Source: Lactarius indigo (Eukaryota > Basidiomycota > Agaricomycetes > Russulales > Russulaceae). From it: 64,000 nucleotides of DNA. The stretch is from NCBI GenBank assembly GCA_025766275.1, contig JAFKAC010000006.1:248001-312000 (forward strand), read 5' to 3'. The stretch's first letter is position 1, and each line of letters opens with the position of its first letter. The translations under genes and the position numbers were made by a program. Shown here one piece after another: positions 1 to 11,887 of the stretch. Under the pieces are notes generated by a model that did not search any database, was not told the DNA's origin, and was given only the letters and a program-made list of their open reading frames with translations.

Positions 1-1760
1 TCAAAAGCCATCGAGTCTGATCCATTCGTCGACGTTGTGGACCTGTTGGAACAATACAAAAACCATCGAATATCGGTGCAAACTGAGTATGACGGAAAAT
101 CTTCTCAGTCGACAACGCGGGGCGCTCCAAGTGCAGCTAGTAAGCTTGTCAGTTCACCTGCGCCGCTCTCGTTTGGCAAGCCTGCCACTTCCACTTCGGC
201 CGCTATGCCGGTGCCCCCATCAAGCTTCGCAGGCTTCCCTGCTCTGTCGACTACAGCAAGCTCTGCTTCACCTGCACTTGGAACAGGTTTCACTCCTAGC
301 CCTGCGGCAGCTGCAGCTGGTTCCTCTTCTTTCGGTTTTCCATCAGTGCCACCGGCATCTTCAGACACTAAGCCCTCTGCGGCTTCGTCATCGCCGTTCG
401 GTGCGTTTGCCGCTGCGCCGTCCTCGTCGTCATCTTCCGCCTTCAAACCAGATACTGCTCCGTCGTCGAAGCCCGGGTTTTCATTCGGTGCATCTGCAGC
501 CACTAGCACCAATTCAAGTGCTTCTCCCTTTGGCAGCAGCCAACCGAACTCCAGCACCTCGCTCTTTGGCAGCCCGCCAAAGTCGTCTACGCTCTTCGGA
601 TCAGACAAGTCGCCAGCTGCAGAGGGAAAGGAGAAGGAGAAGCCCGCCTCGAACGCGTTTGGCTCTGCGCCATTCACGCTGAGCATTCCACCCGGTACGA
701 AGCTATTTGGTGATACTAGCAGCAGCAACAGCAGCTCAGGTAGTATATTCGGCGCCAAATCTACCGAAAAGGAGAAGGAGAAGGAGAAAGACGCGTCCCC
801 GCCGAGCAGCGTATTCGGGGCTACTACGTTCGGTTCACCAGCCAAACCGTCCTCTTCGCCCTTTGGTGGTTTCGGCTCAGCGGCGTCCACCACTACGCCT
901 GCGCAGTTCGTATTTGGCGTCGCTGCGGGCGGCACCGGCGAAGGGACGCCCTCGCCCAAAGCGGGCAGCGTCGGCTTCTCCTTCGGTTCGCCATCACGCG
1001 CCTCGTCCCAGACGGCGGCGCCTGCAGCTCCTAGCTCAGGCGGGGGCTTGGGCTTTAGCTTCTCGCCAGCACCGCCCGCATCTTCAGGCGCAACTGCCGC
1101 ATCTACACCTGCATCTACGAATCTAGAGGTGCCTTCGTCCACGTCGCGCGCTGACACACCTGCGACCGAGGGCACGCAGGAGGATGGGCTCGCACGGACG
1201 CTGTCGCCCGGTCTTACCAGCGGTGAAGGAGACGCCGAAGGCGAAGGTGAAGAGGACGAGGAGACGACGTATACGGTCAAAGCGAAGGTGTATAAGTTCA
1301 CGACGGATAGCGAAGGCGCGCCCTCATGGGCCGAGATGGGCATTGGTTCGCATTGCCTTTTTTTTTTTCTCGCTACGTTTTTCCAAGCGCTCATTCTTTT
1401 CTTTTTTGGCGCAGGTATGCTCCGTCTCAAAAAGCACAAGGTGACCAACGCACGACGGGTCATCCTGCGCTCTAGCACCACCGGAAAGATCATCATCGTA
1501 CGTCCTCGCTCCCCACTGTGACGTTTCTGGGTGAGTCTCAAGCAACCTCTCACTTTCTTGTGTAGAACTTCCGCATCTACACCGGTTTACAACCAAAACG
1601 CACCGGCAAAACTGTCGCCTTCACGGGTCATATTACGTCGCCTGACAAGGAGACGCAGACGGTGCAGTACCGCCTACGCGTGGGTACTGAGGCAACCGCG
1701 ACGGAGATGGCGGAGGCAATAGAGCGCGAGGTACGACTTGTGCAGGCTGAAGCGAGCTAA
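1..1760 (+). CDS. Nup50/Nup2-type nucleoporin with Ran-binding domain (5' truncated)
   Basis: The window opens inside the gene; frame 1 is open from base 1. Exons are 1-1345, 1415-1497 and 1566-1760, and the stop is TAA at 1758. The first 400 or so residues are low-complexity Ser/Pro/Ala with many scattered FG dipeptides (for example SLFGSPPKSSTLFGSDK), typical of a nuclear-pore FG protein. The C-terminus is a RanBP1-like domain: acidic lead-in, TVKAKVYKF, then GMLRLKKHK and NARRVILRSSTTGKI, and a YRLRVGTEATATEMAEAI tail. Nup50/Nup2 bind Ran-GTP and importin-alpha at the nuclear basket; that role is family knowledge. The 69 nt first intron keeps the frame open, so an unspliced read hides it. 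Family assignment is firm; the orthologue name is less so because the N-terminus is outside the window. Confidence 0.85.
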
Positions 1761-1947
1761 AGTACTTGATCCACAATCGTACAATCTCTCTCTGCCTTGG
1801 GTGATTACGAAACCCCCTCCCATGGCCCACCCCAGTACTATTCTCATGATATGGCCGACGCCTTGGTTTGTATCGTGTCATTGGGAATACAGTGTGCCCC
1901 TCCGCGCAAAGCAGAAGGGGCATGTAAAAAAAAAAAAAACAAGTGAT

Positions 1948-4041
1948 TCACTTTCCGGTAAAGTGACTTTGTGCGTTGTGCCAGATTGAATTGAGCACGA
2001 ATGCCTGACTAAGGAGCATTTCTATTTCATGGTCCGTCCAATCTTGTGTCGGCAAGGATTGCAGGAACATAATGATGCCCTGTGTGAAGATACGCGTGTT
2101 AGCATCGTATAAATGCAACACGGGAGAGAGATTGTAACGTGATGCACCTGAAAGTCCATCTCACGGAGCTTGTCGCTCCATCGCACAAGAAATGCCGAGC
2201 AGACATACAAATGAAACTGAGAAAAGGCGTCCGGGCCTTCTGCCTGTCATACACATGGAACCCAACGTCGATATGCGGTGCAAAAACATACACTAAAAAA
2301 AGACGCACCAGATAGGTATCCCACATCCTCACGGTATTTTTCACGCTTATCTCGCGCATTAGCAGACAGTTCATCCACCGGAAGGCGAACTGCATGAATT
2401 CGACGCCCTGGGCGGCGAGGTGCTCAGAAAGAGGCGCGTCGATGCGCGCGACGAGTTCTGCCATGCGCTTCACGCTACGCTGAATGCCGGGCTGCGCGCT
2501 GATATAGTTGTCCTGGATCCCGTCTAGTAAACGCGAGAGGCACCAGAACGAGTCGGCTTCTACGGCGGCAAGGACGGGTGGCGGAAGAATCGACGGGTCG
2601 ATATCTTCCGGGTCTGCATCTGGAGGGACCCGCATGTTATGGACGCATCACGCCTCAGCGGCGGGAGAGCGACTTACCGACGTATGCGGACAGGAAGACT
2701 TCGAAGAAGGGCGTGGCGAGGTCGTTGATGCCTTGCACGTACCCGCTGGCGGGATGTCGTATTGCCCAGACGTACAGTATACGTTCTAGAGACTGTGGAT
2801 GTGGGTCGGATGAACATGTGAGGAAGTCGACGTGTATCGATAGTGCGCGGGTCATACCCGTTGCGTCGATGCGTGCATCCATAATGGGACGCCAGGTCGT
2901 GTCCGTGGAACATCTATCTCGATCTGATGCCATATCTGCTGGTCCAGACCGTCTTTACCTTTGGCGAACGTGAGATCAACGAGCGATTGGTATTCCCCAC
3001 GCTTGCGTTCTAGGGTGGACGAGCGCAGGCGCGTGGGAAGCGGTAAATAGCCCTTTGGGGAAAGATGAGGCTATAGAGCGGTGCGTGCGCAGGGACGTAA
3101 AAAGAATATCGTACCAGAAGTAATGGCCAGGCTAGCGGGCGAAGATCGTCTGGGATGCCCGACCAGGCCAATTTGCGTAGTTCAGCTTGTTTCAAAAAAA
3201 TGTGAGTCAGTGGTGGATGGGGCCATGCGTAGTGAATAAGAGACGAACCCATGTCCACGTCCTCTCGCGACAAACACCCAATAAACTTGTGGCGACGGTT
3301 TGCCTTGAATGATTCTTCACGCTTCAGCTTCTCTGTGGGTTCGCCGTACTGCGGCGACGACGATCGCGAGCGCTGCGATAATGACGAAGAAGATCCGACA
3401 CGGCCGTGTTGGCGTCCTGCAGGACGTCTGACGAGGCGCAGCGGGTCTGCGCGCCCTGTCTCTCAGGGGGGGCGTGCTCTCGCTCACAGAAACTGCGCAC
3501 CATTCGCGATCTCCGCTGCGTCCTTGCGAACGCACGCGGTATCCGGGCGGGACCGGGGCATGACGGGCATGTCGACGAACTCGGCCTCGAGGTCTTCGAA
3601 CACCATGTCGTGGTCGCCATCGGGCCCGACCTCGTGCGGCTCGGTCTTGTCGTCGATCACCACGCCCCCATCCCCGGCCGCCTTCTGCACGATCGTCCAG
3701 CCGTTCTTGCTCGTCGTGGGTGGGACGATCGTTTCCGTGTGGGGCGGGTATGATGAGCCTGGGCTCGGCACGCTGACGTGAGTATACGAGAAAGCGAGGG
3801 TCGAGCTGGAGCTGTTCTGCGACGTGCGGGGCACAGGTTTCGGTGCAGAGGTGGCACCGGACGGTCGAGAGGGCGTAGGTTGAGGAGAACGACTCCAGGT
3901 AGCCTGAGAGTTGGGTTGTGATTCAGAATCGGATGCGCTGTCCCAGGCATCGTCGTCACCCCACTCAGTAATCGAATATGAGAAATGTGAAGGGGGATTT
4001 AAGCTGATGTGAGGCCGGGTAGGTGGTGGACGAGCCATCAT
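1948..4041 (-). CDS. GYP1: Gyp1/TBC1D22-type Rab GTPase-activating protein
   Basis: Eight exons: 4041-3488, 3427-3249, 3185-3115, 3052-2858, 2792-2678, 2619-2309, 2243-2148 and 2079-1948, giving 550 aa. The TBC domain begins at RKLAWSGIPDDLRPLAW and has the arginine finger in IEIDVPRTRP and the glutamine finger in YVQGIND. It continues through WCLSRLLDGIQDNY and NTVRMWDTYL to a C-terminal helix ending HFTGK. Gyp1 family members stimulate GTP hydrolysis by Ypt1/Rab1-class GTPases at the Golgi. The N-terminal 190 residues are Ser/Pro-rich with an acidic WGDDDAWDSASDSE patch. I chose the ATG at 4041; the frame stays open upstream to 4155 but that extension looks hydrophobic and unlike the family. 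Two introns end in AAG instead of CAG/TAG. Confidence 0.9.
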
Positions 4042-4231
4042 TTTTTTGAAAAGCAGAAAAGCGTCGAGGACTAGCAGGACACTAATAAGGACATTGGCGC
4101 GCAGACCCCATTTGGCCCCCACTAAAACAGTCTGATAAACATCCAAAGCCATCACACTGCTTTACAGGAGGTATCGACAATAGTTCGAAACTCAGATGTC
4201 CTTTAACATCCAGCGACTCAACGAAACCCGT

Positions 4232-7200
4232 CTAGATCCGGTCTGCATGCTGTAACAGAATCTCTTCCGACCATCCATAGTAGCTTTTCAGTTTCTTGCC
4301 CCACTTTTGCAGGGTGATCGGGTCAATCGTGTTCCCGGGGTGAGCTACATGGACAACAAAATATTGACTCGAGGATAACCATGGTATAAAAGCACTCACG
4401 CTTATGGAACGAGATTGAGCGTACAGCTGGATCTGGTGGCTGAAAGCGTACGCTTGACCCCGCAGTGCTCGCATCTACTTCGAACCCCATATCGATCATC
4501 ATCTGAGTCATCCCGAAACACGTTCACTTCTCTGCGGGCAACAAGGAGGTGAATTCACTTGCCTTGACGAAGTGGTCCCACTTCATCGGCGGCCCACCCT
4601 TCTTCGCGCTCTTGTCTGCACCAAGAATTTGCGCCAAAAATCCGGTACTTTTCCGGTTCAGATTTTTGAACCAAGAGCTGAGGTTCCGCCTCTGCTTTGC
4701 CTCCTCCTCAGGTGCCCGGCCCTCCACTTCTTTCTCGCGACGGAAACGCGAAAAGAAGCTCCTCTTGGTGTCTTTTTCTTCAATCGGGGGGAGAAGAAGC
4801 GACTCTGCGCGCGTCTTAACCTTGACTTTTTGCTCCGTCAAATTCTCCGACTGTAAATACGAATGGGCGGACTGTGCACGAGGCTGCTCTAGCGACACCG
4901 TGGAGACACTCGCAAAAGTTGTCGATGAGCCCGATACCAAACTCGAGGTCTGCGCCACCGGTCGCCGTTTCTCAGCGTTCTTTTTCTTGGTCGTGGGTGT
5001 CAATGGCGGCGGGGTCTCCTCAACCGGCAAAGAGGTAACCGGTGGGACTGACTGGACAACTGGTGAGGTTGGTGGCGGAGAGTCAACCTCAGGTACATCG
5101 TGTTCCTCTAGAGTCAACGATGGCTTCTTTTTCTTCTTCGGTTTCTTTTTCTTCTTCTTTCTGACCACGGCGAGCGGCGCGTCTTCGTCCTCGATATCCT
5201 CGATGGTCGGCGCGAGTCCCCTGCGCCCTACACCATCTGAGGCTTGAGTATCTGTAGTTACTCTAGAGGCAACGAGAGACGCTTGCATCCCAAGCCGGTT
5301 CGTATTGAGTCTTGGATTAGAGGAGAATAGGCGGCCTATGCTCGGTTTCCACAGGGTTATGAATATCCTTTATCCCAGAGGTGGACACCAAATACTTGCC
5401 TCTGAGTGCGCCGAGTGCTTTGAGGAGATGATTGTCGTTTGACCGTTCTTCAAATGTTTTCTTCACCTCAAAGATTTCTGGGTATGCGCTTGCAATGTCC
5501 ATTGCCTCGCGCTCGAGGTCCTGCAACTCTGCCTCTTCCTCCGAATCGTACTCATCATGCTCCTCACCATCGAGGTCTGATGCCTCGTCTTCGCTCTTGT
5601 CGTCACGATCTGCCGCCGCGGCCACCGAATCCGCGGAACTATCGTCCGACGTTACGTCCGACGCTACTACGAGCCCCGGCATTGATCCTTCCGAGTTACC
5701 GCTACCTGGGGCCTGTAAAGCTGCCCGACTGCCGTCGATTTTCTGTTGGCCCGGGGAAATTGAAGCTGCCTTGAGAACCCGCTTATCTGGTGACACCGTG
5801 GTACCCCAGTGTGGTACACGCAAGAACTCGTCCTCCACCTGCCAAAGAGTGTCCAAGTCCAGATTAGTCACGGCCTTGTACGTCTGTTGGACGCATCAGT
5901 GGGGCCATTCGCAGATGTTGGGGAGCGCGCACATCGTTTATGCGGGTCCACATAGCGTTCACGATACCTTTTTTCATCGTGTTCTCCAGCGGAAAGATGA
6001 TGCCAAGCTTATTGCCCAGGCGCCTCGAAGCTTCTTCAGAGAGAGACTGCGCTTCTACCCACAGAGTGAATTCTTCAGGCACCGAACGTGGCTGCTTTCG
6101 CCACTGTTCCCCCTGTGGATTGAGAAGCGGGGCTTCCAAGATCTCTTGAAGTTGCAACGCAACCTATATCATTTGACCGGACGGCATCCCCCTGTTAACG
6201 AGAGTGACGTGGGGACAGTGTGAACACATACGGAAAGGTCGCCGAGTGCATCAAAAAGTGCTTGGGGGAAGCGTTCCTTTTCACGGGGGGCCTCCTGAAT
6301 AGCATCCTCTAGGATGCGGGTCAAGATATACTTGGGATACTGAGAGTTGGGCAGGCAGAGCTCAATGACGATTGAGTCGACGTAGGACTTGTAGGCGGCA
6401 CGAAGGGCAGCCCAGTCAAACATGTACTCGGGGTTCTCTGGGTCGTTCTCTTCATATTTCTTGAAATAAATCCTGAAGTGCTCTGGGGGAGGTGTGATGA
6501 CCGGGTCATTTCGGGCGGACTTGGACGATGCACACCAGCTGTTGTCGCGAGTAGAGAAAAACGTGCTTGAAGAGCATCGACGAGAGCGCCGAGGACGTCA
6601 CATACGGCGAGATACTCTGCTCTCAGGCCCGGATTTTTCGCAAGCTGCGACCGTACTTGACTGTTTACAATGCCCCCATGTTCCAGAAGCTCGAGCTGGT
6701 CGCGTACAATCCTCCAAGCAGAGGCTAGCATGTACGAATTGTGCACCCTGGCGGGAGGCTGAGCTAGACCCTTTACTCAGACGGACGAAATCCCTACCGG
6801 GTGCCAATTACGTTAGTCACGATATTTCTGTCTGTTAGGGGGTCCGGAACGGTACTTCCCATGGACCGAGGAACGCTCGCGTACACCTCCTTCGAAATCT
6901 CTTGGTAACAGAGATCTGGGTCTTTTAGCCATTTGACGTCGTCGAGATGGGCTGTACGGAGGGAAGCTAGTGCTCGTTGTCCCCAGGAGGGGTGATTCGG
7001 AGCTCACCACCATACTCCGCATCTGCCGTGTTCAAGAGTCGTTCTATGTTGAACGGAGGAGCAAGGGCATTTTTCATGGACTGTGCAACGAGATCCTCTT
7101 CTCGACGAAAGGACTGGGTATTCGACTAATGTATGCCAACACTGCACGGCGTACCTCCCAATAAATCGAGCTTTTCGCGACCGATCGGCTTCCTCAACGA

Positions 7201-7410
7201 CATGAGCTCGCCTGTGCCCATGGCACCCTGCTTTCCATTCCGTAAAACGAGCGCACGCGATGTTGAGGGCAAAAGGCCATTCTCGTCAAGTCGGCTCGAA
7301 TGTCTGGCGACGAGCTGGCGGTTCCCTAGAGGAATGATGTCCGTCTGCTTGGATGGGGCTGCAGGTGGGCGAGGCAGCGGCTTGGCTGCTTTGGCCCTCT
7401 TAGGAGGCAT
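4232..7410 (-). CDS. Long fungal protein with C-terminal HicA/YcfA-like domain
   Basis: Starts MPPKRAKAAKPLPRPP at 7410 and spans ten exons. The middle is helical (MFDWAALRAAYKSYVDSIV, LWQVEDEFLRVPHWG), followed by an acidic Asp/Glu stretch, a Lys-rich tract near 5150 and a Ser/Pro linker. The last 80 residues (KWDHFVK, MGFEVDASTAGSSVRF, ISFHKPHP, LKSYYGWSEEILL) match the alpha-beta-beta-beta-alpha HicA/YcfA mRNA-interferase-like fold in order and spacing. The SSVRF position lacks the usual catalytic His of bacterial HicA, so RNA binding rather than cleavage is more likely (inference). Two introns use GC donors: 5399-5336 and 4562-4503, both starting GCAAGT; only these keep the frame. I do not recognise the N-terminal two thirds. 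Gene structure is good; the function is unknown. Confidence 0.75.
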
Positions 7411-8490
7411 GTCATCAAGAGGAACGACGAAGAATACGAGACCGATACCCCCGGACCGGCTCTCCCATGCTGTGAGTGTGCACCGCCTCCATCGCAACCT
7501 CATCCTATGACTATGATAGTTTTCACCATGAGTTCTACAATATGCTTACAGGAAACCCCAGATCAGATGAGAGAATAAAATTAAAATTATTACCCGAGAA
7601 ATCCGTCTACTACTGATTTCATCATTGGCCAGGGACGAACTGGAAGTGCCTTGAACACAAATGAGAGAACGACGCTAATGTTCTTTGCAAGCAACAAACA
7701 GCAGAACATTCATAGAACGGCTTTGGTCCCCATGTCCCAACGCTGCCAGCATCGTGGCCGTGCAGATGGCGGCCGCTGGCAGGTCTACCTTCCTGCGCCA
7801 TTATCACCTGTGAACCCAATGTACAGCACCTAATATCACTTATCACGAGTAGGTAACGAAGCTCACCAAGTCCACCAAGGCCCACCAGGCGTTGCTGTAC
7901 AAACAAACAGGATCAGATCGTGGCCGCTCTGGCATATGGCCCAAGACTTTTAGTGGGTAACGCTCAAATGCTCAAAAAACCTGAAGATCTCTAGCATGGT
8001 TCTGCAGTCTGTGAGGTTCACAGCAAGTAATTTCGCCTGAGACTTCTGTTGCAGGCTCTCCCATCTAGTCAGAGAGCAAGTCCCTACAGTGCGACTCGAA
8101 GTGAGATATCATGTATTGCCTAACCCATAAAACGTACGCAAAATTTGTTCATACGGTCCAAATGACAGTATTACCGAACAAGCTTACACTGCCGCAACGT
8201 CTCACTAGATTCTTGCTTTGACCATTCGCCGGATGAGGCTGGTCGTTTTGGTGATTGCATGATTGGCGACTTGAAATAAGGTTCTGGACCCCTACTCTAT
8301 TTTGGGGCCGAGACGTCCGAGACTCAGATCGGTCACTGGCGGGCTATAGGCCCAGCAACTCACCGATCAATAAAAATGTGCCCTGCTACTCTCTTAAGCC
8401 ACCTCGTCTTTCTTTTTCTCTCTCTAGGCTCTGCTAGCCAGGTTTCCTAGCCTCCTTTTTCTTTCTTTCTTTTAATTTATTGCGGCCTGG
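7411..8490. other. Intergenic, with an unresolved minus-strand coding-like patch
   Basis: This lies between two divergent genes. On the minus strand an ATG at 8260 opens MQSPKRPASSGEWSKQESS, followed by a good GTAAGC donor, and short open patches with plausible GT/AG sites continue to about 7620. I could not splice these into a convincing protein and recognise no family. The plus-strand end (8400-8480) is pyrimidine-rich, like a fungal core promoter for the gene starting at 8491. Confidence 0.35.
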
Positions 8491-10334
8491 ATGGCTGCTT
8501 TCAATGTTTCTGGTCAGCACTGATTCCCTAGATCCATCGCTTCAAAGCCCCGACTGACCGCTTACTATGGACATAGCTGATGACAGCTCTCCTTTAATTT
8601 CGTACAGTCCTGCTGGTGTGTGGGTGGACTCACCTGTAAACGATCAAAATGCTCAGGTACGTGTCCGCGTTTCCCTTACATCTTGACATTCACGTGTTAA
8701 TGTCATGCAAGTTGTACTCCCAGAAAACGTGGCATACGGCGTCCTCCCAAGGTGCATCAGCAACTATTCAGTTCAATGGTTACTTTCTTCCTTTCCTCGT
8801 TTCGTGCTCTTCTAAACCCATGCTCCAGGCACCGGGGTTTGGTTTTTCGGCGCTAAAAGGCCAGGTTACGGGACTTACAATATTTCGGTTGACGGTCAAT
8901 CTGTATCCGGAGATGCACAATCTCAAACTGCATCCTTCCAGCAACTGCTCGGCGGTCAATCTAGCCTTACGAATGGTCCCCATACCGCCGTGTTCACCAA
9001 CACGGATTCTACCGTTGACCTCGACTCTGTTATCTTTGAGACACAGATAGGTTCCTCTGCTGGGTCCGCCTTTTCGCGACCACTTCGCCGTGTGATAGAA
9101 TCTGAGCCAAACTTCATCCCATAGTACGACAGTGACGAACACGACAACCGACGACATTGACCCCGCCATCAACTACTTACCCTCGTCCGAAGACTGGGAT
9201 CTTCTTACTAACTTGGAAGGGAACTTCAATAACACACTGCAGTGGGTCCCTCTACCGTATTTTGTCAGCCAGCCCTTTAGTGTTGACGTATTCGTCTTCA
9301 ACAGCTTCACCCAATCGGCTGGGGCACAGGCGCAGTTCACGTTTGACGGTGATGCGGTCGCTGTCTACGGCACGGTCTCCCCTGGCCACGCCAACTACAT
9401 TGTAACGGTGGATGGAGCCAAGCATGACTTCTTAGGTGGCTCGAATGGTTTGGCGAGCGATCTGCACGAAGGTGTACGTGCAATCGACTTCTTACTAGTA
9501 TATGATGTGCGCTAACCCTGAAGTTTTGCTTGCAGACTTTGTTGGTCAGTATACCGTAGAATCCTGATCTCACTTCATGATTGACTTCCCGCCCAGTACT
9601 TTTCTAATAATCTAGTATCCCAGTCACACAATCTCACACTGACCGTAAACCCGGATCAGTCGACCACGGGGAAATTTATGGATATTGACAGAATAGTCGT
9701 GTTCACCGCTTCCAACGGCACGGGCAGCACGTCGCCAAACAACACTACGTCTCAGTCAGACCCGGGTAGTACGACACAGAACCCCGAGGGAAATTCGGTG
9801 TGAGTATTACCTATCTTCATCCGCCATAGCGTATGGGTGGGCGCATGCTCAATGCATGTCTATAGCAACGGTGCACCAAATGATCCGGAGGGGTCACACC
9901 ATTCCAAACGGCTCAGCCCTGTTGTCATCGGGACGCTCGTAGCGGGAATAATATTCATGTTACTCCTGCTCTCCGTATTGGCGGTCGTTTTTATTCGGCG
10001 TTGGCGTCGGCGCGCACAACAAAATAAGACGCACTCGACGTCATCTATTAGAACGCCCACGACACCGACATTGCCCATTCAAACACCGAGTACACTTGAC
10101 ATTGGGCCACTGTCCCCGATGGGGTTCGAGCCGTACTACCCGTTCAATGACCCCAGTAATCTCGAGATGGGCTCCACGCCTTTGGGGTCGGCTGTGCAGT
10201 CTACACCGGATGTCAATTCGTTTGCGGACAGCGTGGAGACGAGATCGCCTCCAGCTGTGATGCGGGACTCGCGTGACGACGGGTGGTCGGGTGAATTGCA
10301 AACCCAAAGCAGTATGGTGCGTCAAGAGAGCTGA
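8491..10334 (+). CDS. Single-pass membrane protein with two lectin-like extracellular domains
   Basis: Eight exons (8491-8512, 8577-8656, 8712-8778, 8829-9050, 9133-9473, 9536-9544, 9597-9799, 9866-10334) give 470 aa. The start MAAFNVSADDSSPLISYSP resembles a common basidiomycete family with no classical signal peptide. Two repeats follow, each with a beta-sandwich signature: FNGTGVWFFGAKRPGYGTY and then FTFDGDAVAVYGTVSPGHAN, each leading to a VDG motif. A Ser/Thr/Asn linker with NXS/T sites precedes one strong membrane helix (VVIGTLVAGIIFMLLLLSV) and an RRWRRR stop-transfer. The cytosolic tail of about 110 residues is Ser/Pro-rich. The layout suggests a cell-surface or wall-sensing receptor, which is inference. 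One exon is only 9 nt, and one intron ends in AAG. Confidence 0.75.
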
Positions 10335-10958
10335 CTGATCTGTCGAGAGTTGCCAACTAACAGCCCGTATTATTTTGATGTGATCAAGTCGAGTGCACTG
10401 GTTTGGCCTTTGCGCCCACAGGCATTGTAGCTGGCACCAGAGTTGGGGGGGGTTATGAGGCTGTTAGGGACGGGGTCGTGGGCGTATTCGTACGGGCGTT
10501 TTTGTTTTTATAGTACTGTACATGCAGGACCCGAGGGCCGAGGAGAGAGCGAATATAGGAGTTGCTACACAAAGAGGAAATGGTGGCAACGGACGGCACA
10601 TTGAGATGGTCGTCAAGCGACCGAAGTGAGATTGTTCATCAAGTGAACGCCTGTGCCAGTGGGCGCCTTGTTCCTTCCTCTCTTTCTTTATCTTCTTTTC
10701 GTTCACTTTTGTTCTTTTCCCGTCCCCGTGCTTTTTTTTCGGTCGAGCAGAGCTCCCTCTCTTCGCCTTTCTTTTCTTACTTCCTTCTCGTCTCTCTCCT
10801 TTTGTTGAGCAGGCTCCCTATTGTTCTGTGTCCCGCGGACCAGCCACACCTCTCCGATAGTTCTCGGCATCTTTGCTCTCTCTTCCCCGACACACATCTT
10901 CTTCACCTTTCGCGCAACACCCCCCTGCTAGCAGGCCTTACAATTTGAAGCAAAAGAA
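10335..10958. promoter_or_regulatory. Intergenic promoter region with long pyrimidine tract
   Basis: After the stop at 10334 there is no further coding signal. From about 10,670 to 10,860 the plus strand is strongly CT-rich (runs such as CCTCTCTTTCTTTATCTTC), as found just upstream of highly expressed filamentous-fungal genes. It immediately precedes the gene starting at 10959 and is probably its core promoter and 5' UTR. Confidence 0.45.
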
Positions 10959-11591
10959 ATGGGAAAACTTGTTTGGCACGAGTACTCGCGCTACGTCGCT
11001 ATCACTGCCTCCGTCTGTGCGTGGAGGCCACGCTTTGTGTTATGGTTACTACCAGCTCACGGGATCAATATAGATACGGTTTGGGCAGGCTACTTTGGGC
11101 TCCTCTATCGCAAGTTCTTCTGGGACTTTGTTAGCGGAATCAGGCGTAACCCCGGTGGCATTCAGTATGTCCTCATATTTCATCCTCTCTTGCCTTTTAC
11201 TCATTCGTTTCCTCCTCTCTAGACCAGCGAAACAGGATGCGTTCTTTATCACCATCATGGTCAAAGCGCCCGTCATTCAGATCATATCTATCCTCCTCGG
11301 GCTTGTCGTTCTTGCGTTCGAGTATCCTGCCCCGTTTATGAGAGGGACCTCCGCGCATCGAAGCTTAGTTACTAGGGTGGTCTTGTTGACTTTCCAGATA
11401 TTCTTCGCCATAATGTTCTACCAGGTTCGTTTCCCTCTCGTCGATCTCCAGACAGTGAATGACCACCACATCCACAGGGGACCAATGGGGCAATATGGTC
11501 GCTCGTTGCTCTCATCGGTTACAGTCGCGCTATAATGTTAGGGGAGGTGATGAAGGATCCGAAGGACAAGAGAAGGGGGGAGCGTGCTTAA
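10959..11591 (+). CDS. Small multi-pass membrane protein, DUF7727 type
   Basis: Four exons (10959-11016, 11074-11164, 11223-11424, 11478-11591) give 154 aa. The protein begins MGKLVWHEYSRYVAITASV and continues YTVWAGYFGLLYRKFFWDFV, GGIQPAKQDAFF, then hydrophobic segments around VKAPVIQIISILLGLVVLAF, VVLLTFQIFFAIMFYQ and GAIWSLVALIGYSRAI. This gives three or four membrane helices and a short basic tail (KDPKDKRRGERA). The order of motifs fits a conserved, uncharacterised fungal membrane family that I recall as DUF7727. No biochemical role is known to me. The start is unambiguous: the ATG follows a pyrimidine-rich leader and the first exon is mostly the conserved N-terminus. Confidence 0.8.
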
Positions 11592-11887
11592 CAACAGGCG
11601 CTGGGAGGCTGCTTGCAGCTGGACACTAGTTGTTGCCTCGCTCTTCACTCGACCGACCGCGCACGGCGGGTCCCGCGGCGCAGAAGGAAGCTCTTTTTTG
11701 TGTTCGATGTTGTTATTTTTTCCATTGTAATTTGGATGCACCCTTGTGCGCTTGGGTTTTGCCCGGTCTTTGGAGGGGTGCGTGCCTATGTGTGAGAAAT
11801 TACTTTGTTCCGAGTCCACGCTACTGTTTGTCGCCCACCATTTCGCGTCGTTGGATCTCGGGAATCGCAGGGTTGCGGAATAAGACC

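Noticed and set aside
105..1553. 482-codon minus-strand open frame antisense to the nucleoporin
   Set aside because: It mirrors the Ser/Ala/Pro-rich codons of the real gene, crosses both introns and has no motif.
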